Source of the DNA: Siphlonurus alternatus
Taxonomy: Eukaryota > Arthropoda > Insecta > Ephemeroptera > Siphlonuridae
Length of the DNA stretch: 64,000 bases
Reading direction: 5' to 3'
Assembly: GCA_949825025.1 (NCBI GenBank)
Contig: OX463781.1
Location: forward strand, 6,799,370 to 6,863,369
Shown: positions 1 through 12,665 of the stretch, piece by piece
Layout of the letters: each line of letters begins with the position of its first letter
How positions within the stretch are numbered: position 1 is the first letter of the stretch
Made by a program: the position numbers and the translations under genes
The notes under the pieces: model-generated
Told to the model about the DNA's origin: nothing
The model's database searches: none
What the model saw: the letters and a program-made list of their open reading frames with translations, nothing else

Positions 1-579
1 TCGACTAGATTAATTTTCTTTTTATTCAAACTTTATTCAAACTTTTTTTTGTAACCCATGTTTATAATTCTATCTCAGAGTACCTTATGGTATTACTGGT
101 ATTAGAAAAATTTGCAAACTTAAAAAAAATCTTAGTATAAATTTTTTATAATTTATATTATAGACAAAGAATCAAAGAATTGTATTGTAATTACAAAATT
201 GTTTACATATTTTGTCTTATCTTTTAACATAATTTTATTTATTTTAAATGTAAACAAATTTTTATTCAATTTTTGTTAAACTTAATGTTTGTATCTAAGT
301 ACTAGAATTACTGAAATTTTTTATTGAAAAGAAAAAACATGTGCCCAGATTTTAATTTCAATTACTCTAATCTAAAGCTATATTATAAAATACACTTCAG
401 CACAAAAATACAATCACAATTACAAAAATAAAAAATTCAGATGTGCTCATCAGAGTTTCAGTAAATTTATGATTAATCTCCCTCGTTATTAATGTTTGTT
501 AACAACACTACGTCATTGACGCCTCGAGTCATAGTGTTTGAAGTAAATTGCCAGCTGGCTTTTGTCTGGCTTTGTGCAG
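1..579. other. AT-rich intergenic or intronic DNA
   Basis: Very AT-rich sequence with homopolymer runs and no convincing frame. The only structure of note is the pyrimidine-rich stretch ending in GCAG at 576-579, which serves as splice acceptor for the candidate exon that follows. Confidence 0.6.
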
Positions 580-675
580 GAGGATGCCGTGACCGGTGCT
601 CACTGGCCGTATATTACCTCGGTGTTTTTTGTAATGAGGAGGAGCCACACCTTGGCCGGACTTGTTGTGAATCAA
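580..675 (+). CDS. Candidate internal coding exon, unknown protein
   Basis: A GC-richer block is bounded by a good acceptor (TTTGTGCAG, 571-579) and a GT donor (CAA|GTTAAT at 676). It is open and phase 0 at both ends, giving 32 codons. The peptide contains GAHWPYITSVFFVM followed by RRSHTLAG, so it has a short hydrophobic stretch next to basic residues, as at the edge of a membrane segment. I do not recognise the family. Codon use and base composition differ sharply from the surrounding AT-rich DNA, which is the main support. It could belong to the same + strand gene as the exons at 22650 and 23281, but nothing here links them. A GC-rich conserved non-coding element that happens to be open is the alternative. 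Confidence 0.33.
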
Positions 676-1272
676 GTTAATGGCACTTTACCATGCAATC
701 ATCCACATGGATTGCCTTCACATCAAACCCAGCTCCTCAAAGTTATAACGAAGATAAGTACATTATTTTATACTATCATTAAACTAACAGTAATTTAAAT
801 ATGGGTGTATAATATATTATTAGGAAAGTTGAAATCAAATCACTCTTTTTTTATTATAAATGATGTGATAAAATAAATCAAATAAGTAGATGCTATATTA
901 TAGATATAGAAAATGTCAAATTATAACATTGTGAAACTATTCATGAAAAAAATATTACTTGTAATAACAAATTTAATGAAATGCGTGTGCCATGCTTTGT
1001 CTTTTGTCAAAAAGTATTGCATTTTCTGCAAACATTCAAAAGCTTCTACTGTATTATCATATAAATAGATAGATCTACGTCGACAAAGATGATTGTCAAA
1101 TAATAGCAGCATGATCTAAACGTTTGGTGTCCACCTTACAGTTTTTTGTAATGTAACATTCACGTCCATTAGGTCCATATTTCTATGATTAAACCTTGGT
1201 AGGACGTGCGTGAGGTAGGCTGGACGAGTGATCGATTGTTCCGCGGTTCACCATCGTGGTTTCTCGCTGCAG

Positions 1273-1298
1273 CTCTCTGGAGACCGGCGTCAAGGAAG
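1273..1298 (+). other. Possible 26-nt micro-exon in a GC-rich island
   Basis: CTGCAG|CTCTCTGGAG... ends in GGAAG|GTAAGG, so strong acceptor-like and donor-like sites lie 26 bases apart inside a GC-rich island (about 1195-1455). The length is not a multiple of three. The sites may be chance within a regulatory island. Confidence 0.15.
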
Positions 1299-1604
1299 GT
1301 AAGGCGGGGGATTGAATTAGGGTAGGGGGTGAGTGGCAGCGCGGGGTCACGCCGGTGTCCTGACCTCCCCCCACACGTCACCTCCAATCTACTGACATGT
1401 TGAGACCTCCCCCACCCCCAACATCACTCACAACCTTCCCCTGTACGCTCCATCTGACACTAATCATCGGAGTGATTTACAAACGAACATGTAATCAATT
1501 TTTAATAATAAATTTATCAAAATGACAGTGCTTAAAAAAAAATATTGATTTTTAATACATGCATTTCTGTTACATCTGTAATTTTGGCATTTATTATGTA
1601 ATAG

Positions 1605-1627
1605 TATATATATATATATATATATAT

Positions 1628-1695
<68 letters not shown>
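1605..1695. repeat. (AT)n microsatellite
   Basis: A nearly pure TA dinucleotide run of about 90 bp with one TATTAT interruption. The Tyr/Ile-only frame across it is a repeat artefact. Confidence 0.95.
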
Positions 1696-1698
<3 letters not shown>

Positions 1699-2845
1699 AT
1701 ACTTATGCACACTGATTTTACTATATTAAATGAAAATAATAGCTTCTTATTTCTTTAAATATACAGGTATCATCATATTTGTACTTATATAAGATCTTCA
1801 ACGAATACTCGGTGCAAAAAAATATATTTCCTATTTCAAGCAACATTACACAGGTGCCATGATGCGAGTAGTTCTGAATATAAATCAGATATTTCCTCGT
1901 GAAAGTGACGATAATATATTATGTTCTAAATGAGGTTATCAAGAAGAATTTTTAGGAAAGAATAGTGACAATAACACGTTCGTTCCTTTATTGACAGGCT
2001 GTCAGTGGGTGGTTACAACAAGCCTGTCTGTCTGTCATTCTGTCTCTCCCTAGAGTTACCCAGTAATCTCATCATGTCGCGTGTCATACAAACATGACTA
2101 CCAACCATCTAAAAATGTATATACTAAGACAAGCATACCAACCAAATTTTTTTTTTGCCCTTCATGATAAAATTTTATGTCATCTGTCATAATTTTTTTT
2201 CCCAAAGTCCACTTATAGAACATTGAGGGGGGGGGGGGGAGGGGGAGGGAGAAAATCTCTTTTTTTTTTTTTTTTCTGCCTTCAAATCTGAGATATTTTA
2301 TTCTATTCTTTGTGACACATAATCAACATTAGAAGCACTGACAGGTGTCAAAGCTGAGCTTGTGAATAAAACATGGTGGATATGGCATGGTAAACGGGCA
2401 GCTAGGGCATGTTATATAGTAACATGAAGTAACGTATTGTCTGCACCATATTTGTAATATCGAACACTTTTTAAACTTTCATTCCAAATACGGTCAAGTT
2501 AACTGAAAAAAAATGTTGTTCATGGATTCGTTCTTTATCAATTAAAAAAATGCCAAAATATATTTTTCTACTAATTTATTGATTTACAATTGTTTCACCG
2601 TAGTACAACTTTTGAATTTTTATTTTGCAGCTTAAAACAATAATTTCTGGTGACACTGATAAAGTTAATAACTCAGTGTGTCATTTTGTCATCTCAGCAT
2701 GGGACTGGAAGGAAGCAAGATTGATGTGAGACGATTTAACACACACAGAGCTGCTGTTACATGGAGCCAGTCAAATGCATGCACTAAAAATAATTAAAAA
2801 ATAGAAATAAACTTAAAATGGATACAGCAATATATTATAGTAACC

Positions 2846-3029
2846 AATGGAGGGCATTCACAAAGCACTTTAACCCCAACTTTAGCCCCAAGTTTTATCC
2901 CTGGTACTAAACATGGTGCTAAACTAGGAGCTAGACTTGGTTAGCCCCTGGTTTAGCACCATGTTTAGTACCAAGGATAAAACTTGGGGCTAAAGTTAAG
3001 GTTAAAGTGCTTTGTGAATGCCCCCCATT
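2846..3029. mobile_element. Fold-back MITE, GGGCATTCACAAAG family
   Basis: Nearly the whole segment is one imperfect palindrome. The left arm starts AATGGAGGGCATTCAC with AAAGCACTTTAACC next; the right arm ends GTGCTTTGTGAATGCC then CCCCATT. The arms meet near 2935. There are no coding frames. The GGGC...TTCACAAAG ends are shared with 9073-9209 and, more distantly, 50700-50845 and 51563-51699. This architecture fits a non-autonomous DNA transposon, possibly PIF/Harbinger-like, but the target duplication is not clear here. Confidence 0.8.
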
Positions 3030-5940
3030 ATGTTTATTTTACTTCAATTTAATAATTTGTGTGATTTTTTTTAACTGTAAAGACAACATAAATATAGCTC
3101 CTTCAAATAATTCAATTCAATTCAAAAATCAAACATATATTATTATGGTTAAAATGCTTGACCGAAGGCTTCTCTTCAATTTGACGAAATTATGTTTCAG
3201 CAAAGTACTATTCTTTGTACTGAAACTCCAGAATTGGTACTCTATTCCATGTACTCTGGGCTCTGATGATGTAACTATAGTGTTGACCACCCACTGTGTC
3301 AATTCTGTCACATGACAGCAATCTGCGACGATGTAACGTGTACTAATCTCACCCACGTCACAACACCACCGCGTTATATTCAATCTCCTTGCTTTAATTT
3401 GACAGCAACCCTAAAGCTAAACAAGAAGCTTTTGTATTGAGGAAAGGCGTCACAAAGAGACCGAGTTACACAATGACATCATACTGACAGTGTGATCAAG
3501 CCTGCAGACAGCGTCGTGCGGCCACAGAAACACAAACAATATAACAAAATATAATTGCATTGGAATTGCTCATACACAACATTATAAAAATGTTGGTAAA
3601 TTTTTTATAAACAATTTAATTAATTTTGCATTACTACTCATATCAGAGGAAAGACTCACTAACAAAAATATTCATGTCACAGAGGTAAGTGAAAAAATAC
3701 AAACTTTACTTGTATGCAAGATCTGGAATTTTTAGTGTCAAAACTTCAAACATCTTGAAATGACAAGCTTCAACTTAAAAATGCCGCAGCGCCGCATTCT
3801 GACATCGCTCCATAAGGCTTCATAGGAGAAAAATCTTATTTATTTTTTCATTCAAATTCTATGCTGCACAAAATCTCGAATATTTTTTATGTCGTGTAAA
3901 GTGATCTTTCCCGTGACTCGTATGAATTATTAATCTTGCCCTTCATAAGAACCGTCGAAAAAAATTAAAAACTAGGTACCGCTGGGTTAAAGGATAGGAA
4001 GCTTGATAGAACATGTCATCACGCGCAGTTCGCGCGCTGGATTTTCATTGGCTGAGAGAATTGTGTCGTCAATGTTGAAGCTTCTCATTGAAAATTCAAA
4101 TGCTAATATTTTTTGGAAAAAAGTTGCAGTTCACTTAAGCTGGAATTTGATATAAAGTAAAGATAAAAAAGAGTTGTTTCTTTAAAAAATACGTTATTCC
4201 CTTTCAAAAGTAATTTTCAAATAAGTGCATGCATCCCACAGAAATAGACATAATAATATTTATACTTATGTTTTATTTTTTTTTTCTCTGTATTATGTTT
4301 ATGATCATAACTCTTCAAGCTGCCAATAATTATCTTTGATATCATTCATATATATGATATTATAAATATTATTACATATCTTCACTACATCCTCTATTAA
4401 ACTGCCGCAAGCTTATGAAACACGGCAAGTAGTAAAGTATAATTCTGTTAAAGTCATAATTCTTGTTGAATATATATTTATATTATATGACGTCAATGGC
4501 CTCTGGGCTTATGATAGTCTGCATTATAAAGTTTGAGCTCTAGACAGACAGGCTTCCATACAGCTACAAGTAATTGTATTCAAAACAATGTAAAACGTAA
4601 GCTTCACTTAATATATGTCGTCCGCCTTTAAGTTAGTATCGTAGTCAAAATAAGTGTCCCTATCCATATGTGCGATGTAGTATGTTATCCACAGGTAGTG
4701 TGTGTTAAGAATAACAGTAGAATCAACTGCTTCCAGAAGAAGGTTAACTGACAGCTAAATATTATTGTTGCTGTCATCTTTTATTGTTTAATGCCAAGAG
4801 TGTTCTATTGTTGTATTATAAAGTATGTTAATCAATCTTTGTTTATTAAAAATTATAATGATTTATGATAGTTTATAATATTATAGTAATTGTATGAGTA
4901 ACTTTTCATGATTATGAATTAATCAATGTTTATCGAACAACACATGTAATGTATTTTGAAATTAAAACTAAGTTTGGACTATTTCTGGCAATCAATTTTA
5001 ATGTTCATTTTTTTACCCTGTGAACATTTCATATGCACAAAATTAAAAATGTTCTCGGAATATTTGAAATATTTAAATATTTATATTTCGTGAATGAGCG
5101 AACGAAGAAACACTTCGACTTTTTGTTCTCTAAATTAGTTGTGTTCAAATTTCAAATCAAGACAAACTAATCCTGGTATCCTGGTACATTTGATACCGTG
5201 ATTATGTAACTGTTACTGAATAAATACGAATTTGAATTTGGTGTAAAATGTATTAATTTTTAATAAATACAATAACATACTTTTTATAAACATTTAAATG
5301 CATAATCGTCATCAATACAGAGATAAATGTAAATATTTAAACTGAAATAAAATTGTTTACTTCTTTAACAATACTATTGCAATCTATTATTTATTTATGT
5401 TCTCTACTTTTAAAGATTTGTGCTTTTTTTATGTGTGTAAAGTGAAATTAAAAATTTAACAAGCATAGTCTAAAACATTTATATAACATTTGAAATCTTT
5501 AGATTATTTATTTATTTTACTGACAAATTTACGTTACTCTCTGAATCAGTAGGCAACAAAAGTACGCTAGTGAGTGAGTTAGGCTTGGCTGGAGGTATTA
5601 TTGATGGCCCCACTAACCCCCGAGTGACACTGACTGATGGGCTACGTCGCGCTCCCGGCCGCTCCTTCATTAGTCGCGGCGGCCGCCGTCACTTCGCCCT
5701 TGCGAAGCACACATCCATCGTCAGCACTTGACACTCGACAAAGCACCCGAGATGACTGAGTTACATATTGCTTATGACTGTACGAATTACTATTTTTATA
5801 TATCATTTTATCACACCTACACATGAAACAAAATTCAAAGTTTTTTCATTTATTTTTTTTTTTAAATTATGTTTTTACCTATTCAGTTAAAGTTAATATT
5901 TTATTTGAAATTCGATTGGACATAAAAGAATTTGCTGAAA
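3030..5940. other. AT-rich gene-free stretch
   Basis: No supportable gene. A GC-richer island lies at about 5560-5760 (GGCCGCTCC, GCGGCGGCCGCC), and CpG-bearing patches lie at about 3780-3810 and 4015-4045. The remainder is AT-rich with long T/A runs. Confidence 0.55.
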
Positions 5941-6050
5941 TAGATTCAGATTCAGATTCAGAATAGGTTTTATTCAAATTCACATAATACAAATACAGAG
6001 TTAGGATTCAAAACAATTAAGTCTTATTATATCATCTCTACCTAATTGCT
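5941..6050 (-). mobile_element. LINE 3' tail (truncated copy)
   Basis: AGATTCAGATTCAGATTCAG is followed by AATAGGTTTTATTCAAATTC. Read on the minus strand this gives an AATAAAA-type end and a (TGAATC)n tail, the usual 3' end of a 5'-truncated non-LTR retrotransposon. The same tail type occurs at 61068. No coding part remains. Confidence 0.65.
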
Positions 6051-6456
6051 GAAATAATGTAATGAAATAGAGGCTTCAAGTGTTCCCCGGCGGGAAAATT
6101 TTCTCCATAAGCCACCATGTTAGAAAAATTTGAATTTTTTCTCAGCTTAACTATTAAAGCAAACAATTTGAAAACATCTTCTCTCATTCACGGGTCTTCT
6201 GATAATGAATCAAGATCTCATTTTTCCTTAAAAAAAATCTTAAATGCCAAAAAAGCAATTTCCAGTTTTTTTACATATTTATATTATAGGTTTAGATAGG
6301 ACGGTGGGAACACCGCAAAATCAGCTGACTTGAAGTCTCCATTGTACACCAGTACCTACTCATGGTAGCCTTGGTAGGACGGTATTCTTTATTGTAACAA
6401 TAAAACTGCTAAACAAAATTCTACTATAATGATTTATACAGAAATGATGAGCATTA

Positions 6457-6716
6457 CACTCTCAGAAATAGGTGTTTCACAAAGTGTTTCAGAAACGCCT
6501 AAAGTGTTTCAAAAATTGCCCCCTTAGTTAAGACACATCTCGTGTTTCAGAAAGTGTTTCAGAAGTGTTTCAGAAACACTTAACGTGTTTCAGAAACACA
6601 TTAAGTGTTACAAATTTCACTTTTTGAAACACTTAATGTGTCTTAACTAAGGGGGCAATTTTGAAACACTTTAAACGTTTCTGAAACACTTTGTGAAACA
6701 CCTATTTCTGAGAGTG
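6457..6716. mobile_element. Tc1/mariner-type MITE (TA duplication)
   Basis: Terminal inverted repeats CACTCTCAGAAATAGGTG with TTTCACAAAGTGTTTC next pair with the right end and are flanked by TA on both sides (6455-6456, 6717-6718). The 260-bp interior is built from repeated GTGTTTCAGAAA-like blocks in both orientations, so the whole unit folds back. It has no coding capacity. TA target and TIR start fit a mariner-derived non-autonomous element. Confidence 0.75.
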
Positions 6717-6839
6717 TAGAGAATTTTATTGAAATCATTAAAAATTAAAATTATAAATTTGTACAATCAATTAACTTATCAAAATCTCAAGTTACGTTGC
6801 TTGTACTATAAGATTAAAGTGTCTAATTTTTTCTGTAAA

Positions 6840-7140
6840 GATCTTCTTGCTTGTACGAAAGACGACGAAGATGCGAGCACAGCTGTTGAGATGGCGTGAA
6901 ATGGGCCCGGAGCTAATAGCGGAAGCTGTGATGCTTAAGCGGGGGAGTGGGGGTGATAAATAATAGCACCAAGTCTGGCACTGCTGTTACGATTTGACAC
7001 CACCACGTTATCCCAGCCAATATTTCTTATTGCCGCCTGCTGGATGATGACTGGCTGGTATTATGAACGAGAGGAAATGTCACTCTTTGCACCTCCCACC
7101 GTGTACTAATGTAACATTAGTTATTCATGCCGAGACCTGT
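6840..7140. other. GC-richer island, possible regulatory element
   Basis: About 300 bp of mixed-composition sequence (GGGCCCGGAGCTAATAG, TTGCCGCCTGCTGG) in AT-rich surroundings. No frame has both splice borders. It resembles the other isolated islands in this window. Confidence 0.3.
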
Positions 7141-9072
7141 CAATCCAAAGATTTATGAGACTTATTAATCTTCTTTTTGTATCCCTAAAGTGATGATTTT
7201 ATGTTCATAAATCATGTATATAATATAAATATATATAATATACTATAATACATAAATACTAAATTCACTCATGTATGTTTGATATTATTTTATTTATTTA
7301 TAATATAAAAAAAACAATATTGATGTAAATATAAAATAAATAATTAAGATTGTAGAATTTTTTTCGCGTATTGTTTATTATTATCTTACATTGTTTAAAA
7401 ATTGAAATAATTTTAACATGATTTTTGGTCTGAAATTTACTCAAATTAACATGACCTTATGGAACATAATGATGATATTACCTCAATGAATGTCATGTTA
7501 CATTTATAGTTAAAAGTTTTTTTTTAATTGAAGTGATCGAAGTCCCATATTGTCCCAAGGGTAGAACTAACACACTAAAATTTAAAAGTAAATATAAAAC
7601 GTATTACATACACACGTGAGAGAAGAACAAAGAGAACAAAGTTAAGTATAAAAGATTTATTTACGAGTATCGAGCTAGCTTTACTAGTTAACTAGTACTT
7701 TACTCAACATACTATATCTAAAATAACGTTGATGCTTAAACAAGTTATGGTGCTACTAAAAGTAAGAGCTCCTCCTTATACTATATAGCAGTAGCAGCTA
7801 AGAAAAAGACATAGAAAGCTTTCGTTGATTAGCGGCTTCTACTTAAAGCTTGAAGAGCTAAATGCAGAAGCAACTTTAGAGTGTGTCTTGTGAGTTAAAA
7901 AAAAAAAAAAAAAGATCGACTTGACACAAAAAGTAGCGTGATGAAGGGTTATGTTGACCTGTCTGGCGACACATCGTATCTTACATGGCACACGGCTGCT
8001 GCCGGCAAATAAAGACCCGGTAAACCAATTGACAACATTATTGGTATATCTATATGGAAAAAAGGAAGAGAGAATTAAGTTTTTGTAACATAAATTTACA
8101 TGTGCTAAAACAACGAACGACTGTACAATGTAACTAGAATGTCCTGCTGAAATTAGAGAGGGCTTTAAGGTCACAAAAGGAAACAACATGATATTTAACA
8201 AATATATTATAAAAAAAATTAGCAACATGTTGATGAAGATTACTTTAGCTTGATTTTCATGATCTCTCATTAATTAATTAATTGAAGCTTCGGAAGTTTT
8301 TTTTTTTATTATTATTTTTTTTTTTTTTTTTTTTTGCTCTCACAACCGCAAGTCCCATTGCTTTATGTGTTGTATGTATAATCCCAATAATACTTCGATA
8401 TAATGCACATGTATTATTTGATGTTATCTATGTAAAAAGATTATATTGAATTTATTTCAGGGGTGTATAGAATTTTTGAAGTAAAAAGGACTTCAATTTT
8501 TTCAATTTATGTAAGAAATTGCTGCTTAAAAACATTATATTATATATTAAATTGGTGTAATGCTCTGATATAAATTCTGTCCAAGACTGTCAAAGAAAAT
8601 CTTTCTTCAAAAGTGTTCCCAGCCTTTAACTGTCAAGCTCTCTTGTTTTTTGTGTATACTCCGTATGTCTGTCTTGTGGCTTGCTAACCTCTCAAGAGCT
8701 CGATTAGTAGTGACACTCAGAGAAACTTTTATACTGATTTTGTTTGCGTCGCCTTCTTGATGTGTTCCTCTCAAATGTTGTGTAATTTGTTTAATTTTAG
8801 ATTTTACAATCTTGTCTATTTTTCAACTATTTTCAATTTGTATCTGTCGGTTTTCTAACTTATAAATTTATTTTATACTAAAACATATTTAATGTATCAA
8901 TTAATTATTACGTTTTAAAACTAGAATATTTTTTAATACTTAAATTTAAAAGTGATGACAGTTTAAAGTGAAAATATTAACAAGTTGATATGAAACAAGT
9001 TTGGAACTTGAAAAATAATAATAAGTAAAAGCCTGCATAATTATCACGAGTATGAAAATAAGACTTAATAAG
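7141..9072. other. AT-rich gene-free stretch
   Basis: AT-rich with poly-A and poly-T runs (about 7897-7913 and 8297-8335). The longest frame, minus strand 7839-8270, has low-complexity composition and no family signature. Confidence 0.5.
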
Positions 9073-9209
9073 GGGCATTCACAAAGTCTTAAGGCCACAT
9101 TTAAGGCTCGATAATTTAAAGCTTGATTTTAGACCTGTTTTTTAGACCCAAAATTTCTGGTCCTAAATTTTCGAGCCTTAAATGTGGCCTTAAGACTTTG
9201 TGAATGCCC
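9073..9209. mobile_element. Fold-back MITE, GGGCATTCACAAAG family
   Basis: The left arm GGGCATTCACAAAGTCTTAA continues GGCCACATTTAAGGCTCG and the right arm is its near-exact complement ending CTTTGTGAATGCCC. The ends match those of 2846-3029, but the interior is different, so these are related subfamilies that share termini. Confidence 0.8.
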
Positions 9210-9469
9210 TCGAATAAATTTAATAAATTTTATTCTTTACATTAAATCTGTCAATGAAATTTAATTTTATTCTTTAGCAATTTATATAAGATTAAAGTTA
9301 TTACATAACAAAATTTGTCACAGTATTATTTTTGTCTACAGATAATATTATTAATATAATAAATAACATTGATTTTGGAATTAAATCTTGTATAAATAAT
9401 TACCTCAATTAGATACTACATTCAGAGAGAACGAGTCTTAATTATTGTTAAGTTACACGATTCTAATCA

Positions 9470-9600
9470 GAGAGCGGGGGTCGGTGACGACGCCAGGGGT
9501 TGCTCGGTGATTCACGGGGGATGTCGACCCCCAGCCACTAAATCTTGTTCCACATGTGCGCGGGGGTGACGTCAGCCACAATTTACGTAAGTGATTAAGG
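9470..9600. other. GC-rich island, possible regulatory element
   Basis: GC-rich block (GGGGGTCGGTGACGACGCC, CGCGGGGGTGACGTCAGC) containing a CRE-like TGACGTCA. No coding frame with splice borders. Confidence 0.3.
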
Positions 9601-12459
9601 GTGGGTTAAAATAAATTTCATGGAGTATAAAGGTTACATTTTATTACTGTACAGAGACTATTATACTGATGCGTAATCCAGTACAGAAGAATTTTTTGTC
9701 TCTTTAAAAAAGGTTTCACTGCTGATTATAATTTTAAACCTTAAATAAAGTTTTTTTTTTTTTTTATAATTAGAATATATTAAAAAGTGTCTTCAAAAGA
9801 AAAACTGTCCCTGGCACCAAAGTTAAATTCCTTATCATAACAATTGAAATTTTCAATTTACTTTTATTAGAATAAACCAATAATAATTTTACTGTCCTCT
9901 TTTGGGCGCAAATGCTTAACGGGGATGTAATTTAATTTATGTTTTGTCTATTTTGTTCAAGATTATTATTAAGTAATTATGTTAACTTAACCTCTTCTGT
10001 CCAGAACATTAATAGACATGTCAAATTATTATTATCAAAGAGAAAGTATTTTAATTATAATATAATTTATAAAAATAAATATTCAAAATTTCCATAAAAA
10101 AAATTATTTAATCATGTAAAGGCTAATTAAAATTTTAAACGTGATTTCATTATTTGAACATAATGTAATAAACATCATCATAATATCACATACATTGCTA
10201 AAGGCTTTATATTCAAATAAAAATATATTACTTTAACCTAAATAATTTAAACAAAAAATCTTAAATATAACGACAACAAAATAAAAACAAAATTAATGTC
10301 ATCGTGTTCATTTTATTATCATCATTTATGACTATCATTTATAGAATTTTAATGACTCAATAAACTTGGTTTTGTTTATTATGCCAACTTAATAGTATTC
10401 TATGTATCATTTTTATGACAACTATTTCACTTGGTTGACACGTATATGAGAATATTCTCAGTCCCGCATATAAGATAGAAATAATCAAAATTTAATGTGG
10501 CGTATAATTAATAAGTTTTAAACCAATAAAAAAAGTTAATAAGTATATATTTTTTTAGTACTAAAATTATTTGCTTCAAATTTTAATGAGTAATAAAACA
10601 ACACGTGTGAAGACTAATTAAAGACAAGTACCCGCATGTAGGAGTGACTCTTTTCTCATTAATATTTAATTACAAATAGTTAAAGAGTAAAATTTAGTAT
10701 ATAGTAAACCATCTAATGTAATAAAAAATACTTATTATAGCTAATAATATCATTTTAGTTGCTCAAATTATGGCTCATATGACAATAATATTGTATTTAT
10801 TACACTGTAATGTCTGTATTTAACATAAAAGTGTCCACCATTCATGCAGTACTTACAACTTTTTTAATTATTATATTTTTACTGCTATGTCAAGAAATTA
10901 ATTTATGTTCAATTATTCAGTACACTTTTCTTGACGATAACTGTATGTTTAATTTAGTTTCGAAACCATTTCTGGTTTATTGCGGTATAAAACAATATAT
11001 TATTCATCAATATATTTACACATGTTGAATTATTGCTATTAAAGATTGAATTTTAAATATTTTACCTGCTACTGAGGACAGGGAAATTTTACCATGTTAA
11101 TACACGTCTTGTTAGTCAATCAATGTTTATGGAAATGTATGTACGTACATTTCAAATTAATTTAGTTTAGAAGTGTATATCACTAATTCTTTTGCATGCA
11201 ATTGCGTTTTTCATACGCTTTAAGTGATGTACTGCACATGACATGATGTATTAAATAATTTTATACAAATATTATATATATATACACACACTAATGTACA
11301 GTAAATATAATACGTTAGACTAAAACTTATAATAAAACCCATACATTATAAATAAAATGTGCATTATCAATATATTAAAAACGCTGATAAAATGAAATAA
11401 AATATACTACACCCCTTATACACACACATAAAGATTTTACTTAGATTAAACATGATGCAAAAGAGAAAAAAATTACAATAATTTATTTCTTATATGACTA
11501 TAAGATTTTGATCTAAAATATTATATTTCGCCCCCTCGCTGTGTTGTAGCGTGCTCACTATTATACATTGTAGGTCTATTCGATAACCGCCCTCGGATTT
11601 TCACTAGTAACGTAGCTTTCTGGAAAGTTGCGATACGCCAAAGTCGTTAATTTGTTGACAGAAACGCTTTTGTGTGTGGTGTCGACTCGGATTTGTGCGA
11701 TCAGCCCGACTACTTTGAAAATTAGAGGAGGGGGAGGGGGTACCAGAGATAAACAAAAAACGAGCCTTTGCAAGCAACTCTCGGATTGTAACCTAAGCAC
11801 TCAGCTTTACTAATGTGATCAAACGAAAATATTTTCCCTAATTATAAATATAATAAATAATTGTTATGGTTGCGTTATTTATAGGAAACCATTGGCTGTA
11901 GATTCTTTTCACATAATATTTATAAATTTATTTTATGATAATATATGTTTACTTCAAAATATGAAGCCTTGTATTAGGTTGATAATAGGCAACTACTCAA
12001 GAACAGGTCTTAATGACTTTCAAGTTACCAATTTGACTATTTACTTATACTAGGTGAACTTATAGTAATCTTATACAGATCATTATAAATTATAACTATA
12101 TAATATAAGTTGTAATCTATTTTTATTATTTACAAAAACATTTCTTCGACATTTTAAGTAAATTTGTAAATAAAAACATTTTTTGCTGATTTATAAAAAA
12201 AAAAAAAAATAAATAAAATTTGTTTAGTAAAAAAATTCAATTTTTTATAAATTGCGTAATATAATTTTAACACTACACTTAATTAAATTTTAAAAGTCAA
12301 TTACTCATTAATTTTAATATTCCATTTAATATGGTGCTAAATTATACTTGAAGAGACATACTCCAATTAAAAAGGTAAGTACTTTTCTGGTTATGAAATT
12401 TTTATAAAAATCATCAAAATATTTTTTCTCATATTTTTTAATTAAGATTTTTCCACTTG
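9601..12459. other. AT-rich gene-free stretch
   Basis: No supportable gene. A mixed-composition patch lies at about 11528-11810; its short open frames on both strands have no recognisable content. Confidence 0.5.
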
Positions 12460-12665
12460 AGAGCGTACAAATTGATTAGGTTGTCTCGCGCGGCGGCAGC
12501 GTGTCTGTGACGCTGACCATTCAATTAGCCCTTCGTCTAATTAGCGCCGGTGTGGAGGGGTGCTCATTAGGAGGGCCTCCTTGACACCTCACACGTGCGT
12601 ACCTCGGAGGTGCAACACCACCAGCCCCGTGTTGGCAAGAGTGCTGTGAAGTTGTTCCCGATTTT
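12460..12665. other. GC-rich island with paired ATTA sites
   Basis: Starts at a GC-rich run (CTCGCGCGGCGGCAGCG) and contains TTCAATTAGCCCTTCGTC followed by TAATTAGCGCC, so two homeodomain-type ATTA cores are about 16 bp apart. There is no open coding frame with splice sites. Candidate enhancer-like conserved element. Confidence 0.3.

Noticed and set aside
1464..1712. 82-codon minus-strand frame rich in Ile-Tyr
   Set aside because: Translation of the (AT)n microsatellite.
7839..8270. 143-codon minus-strand frame
   Set aside because: Phe/Ser/Ile-rich with a poly-Phe run from a homopolymer; no domain, start context or conserved motif.
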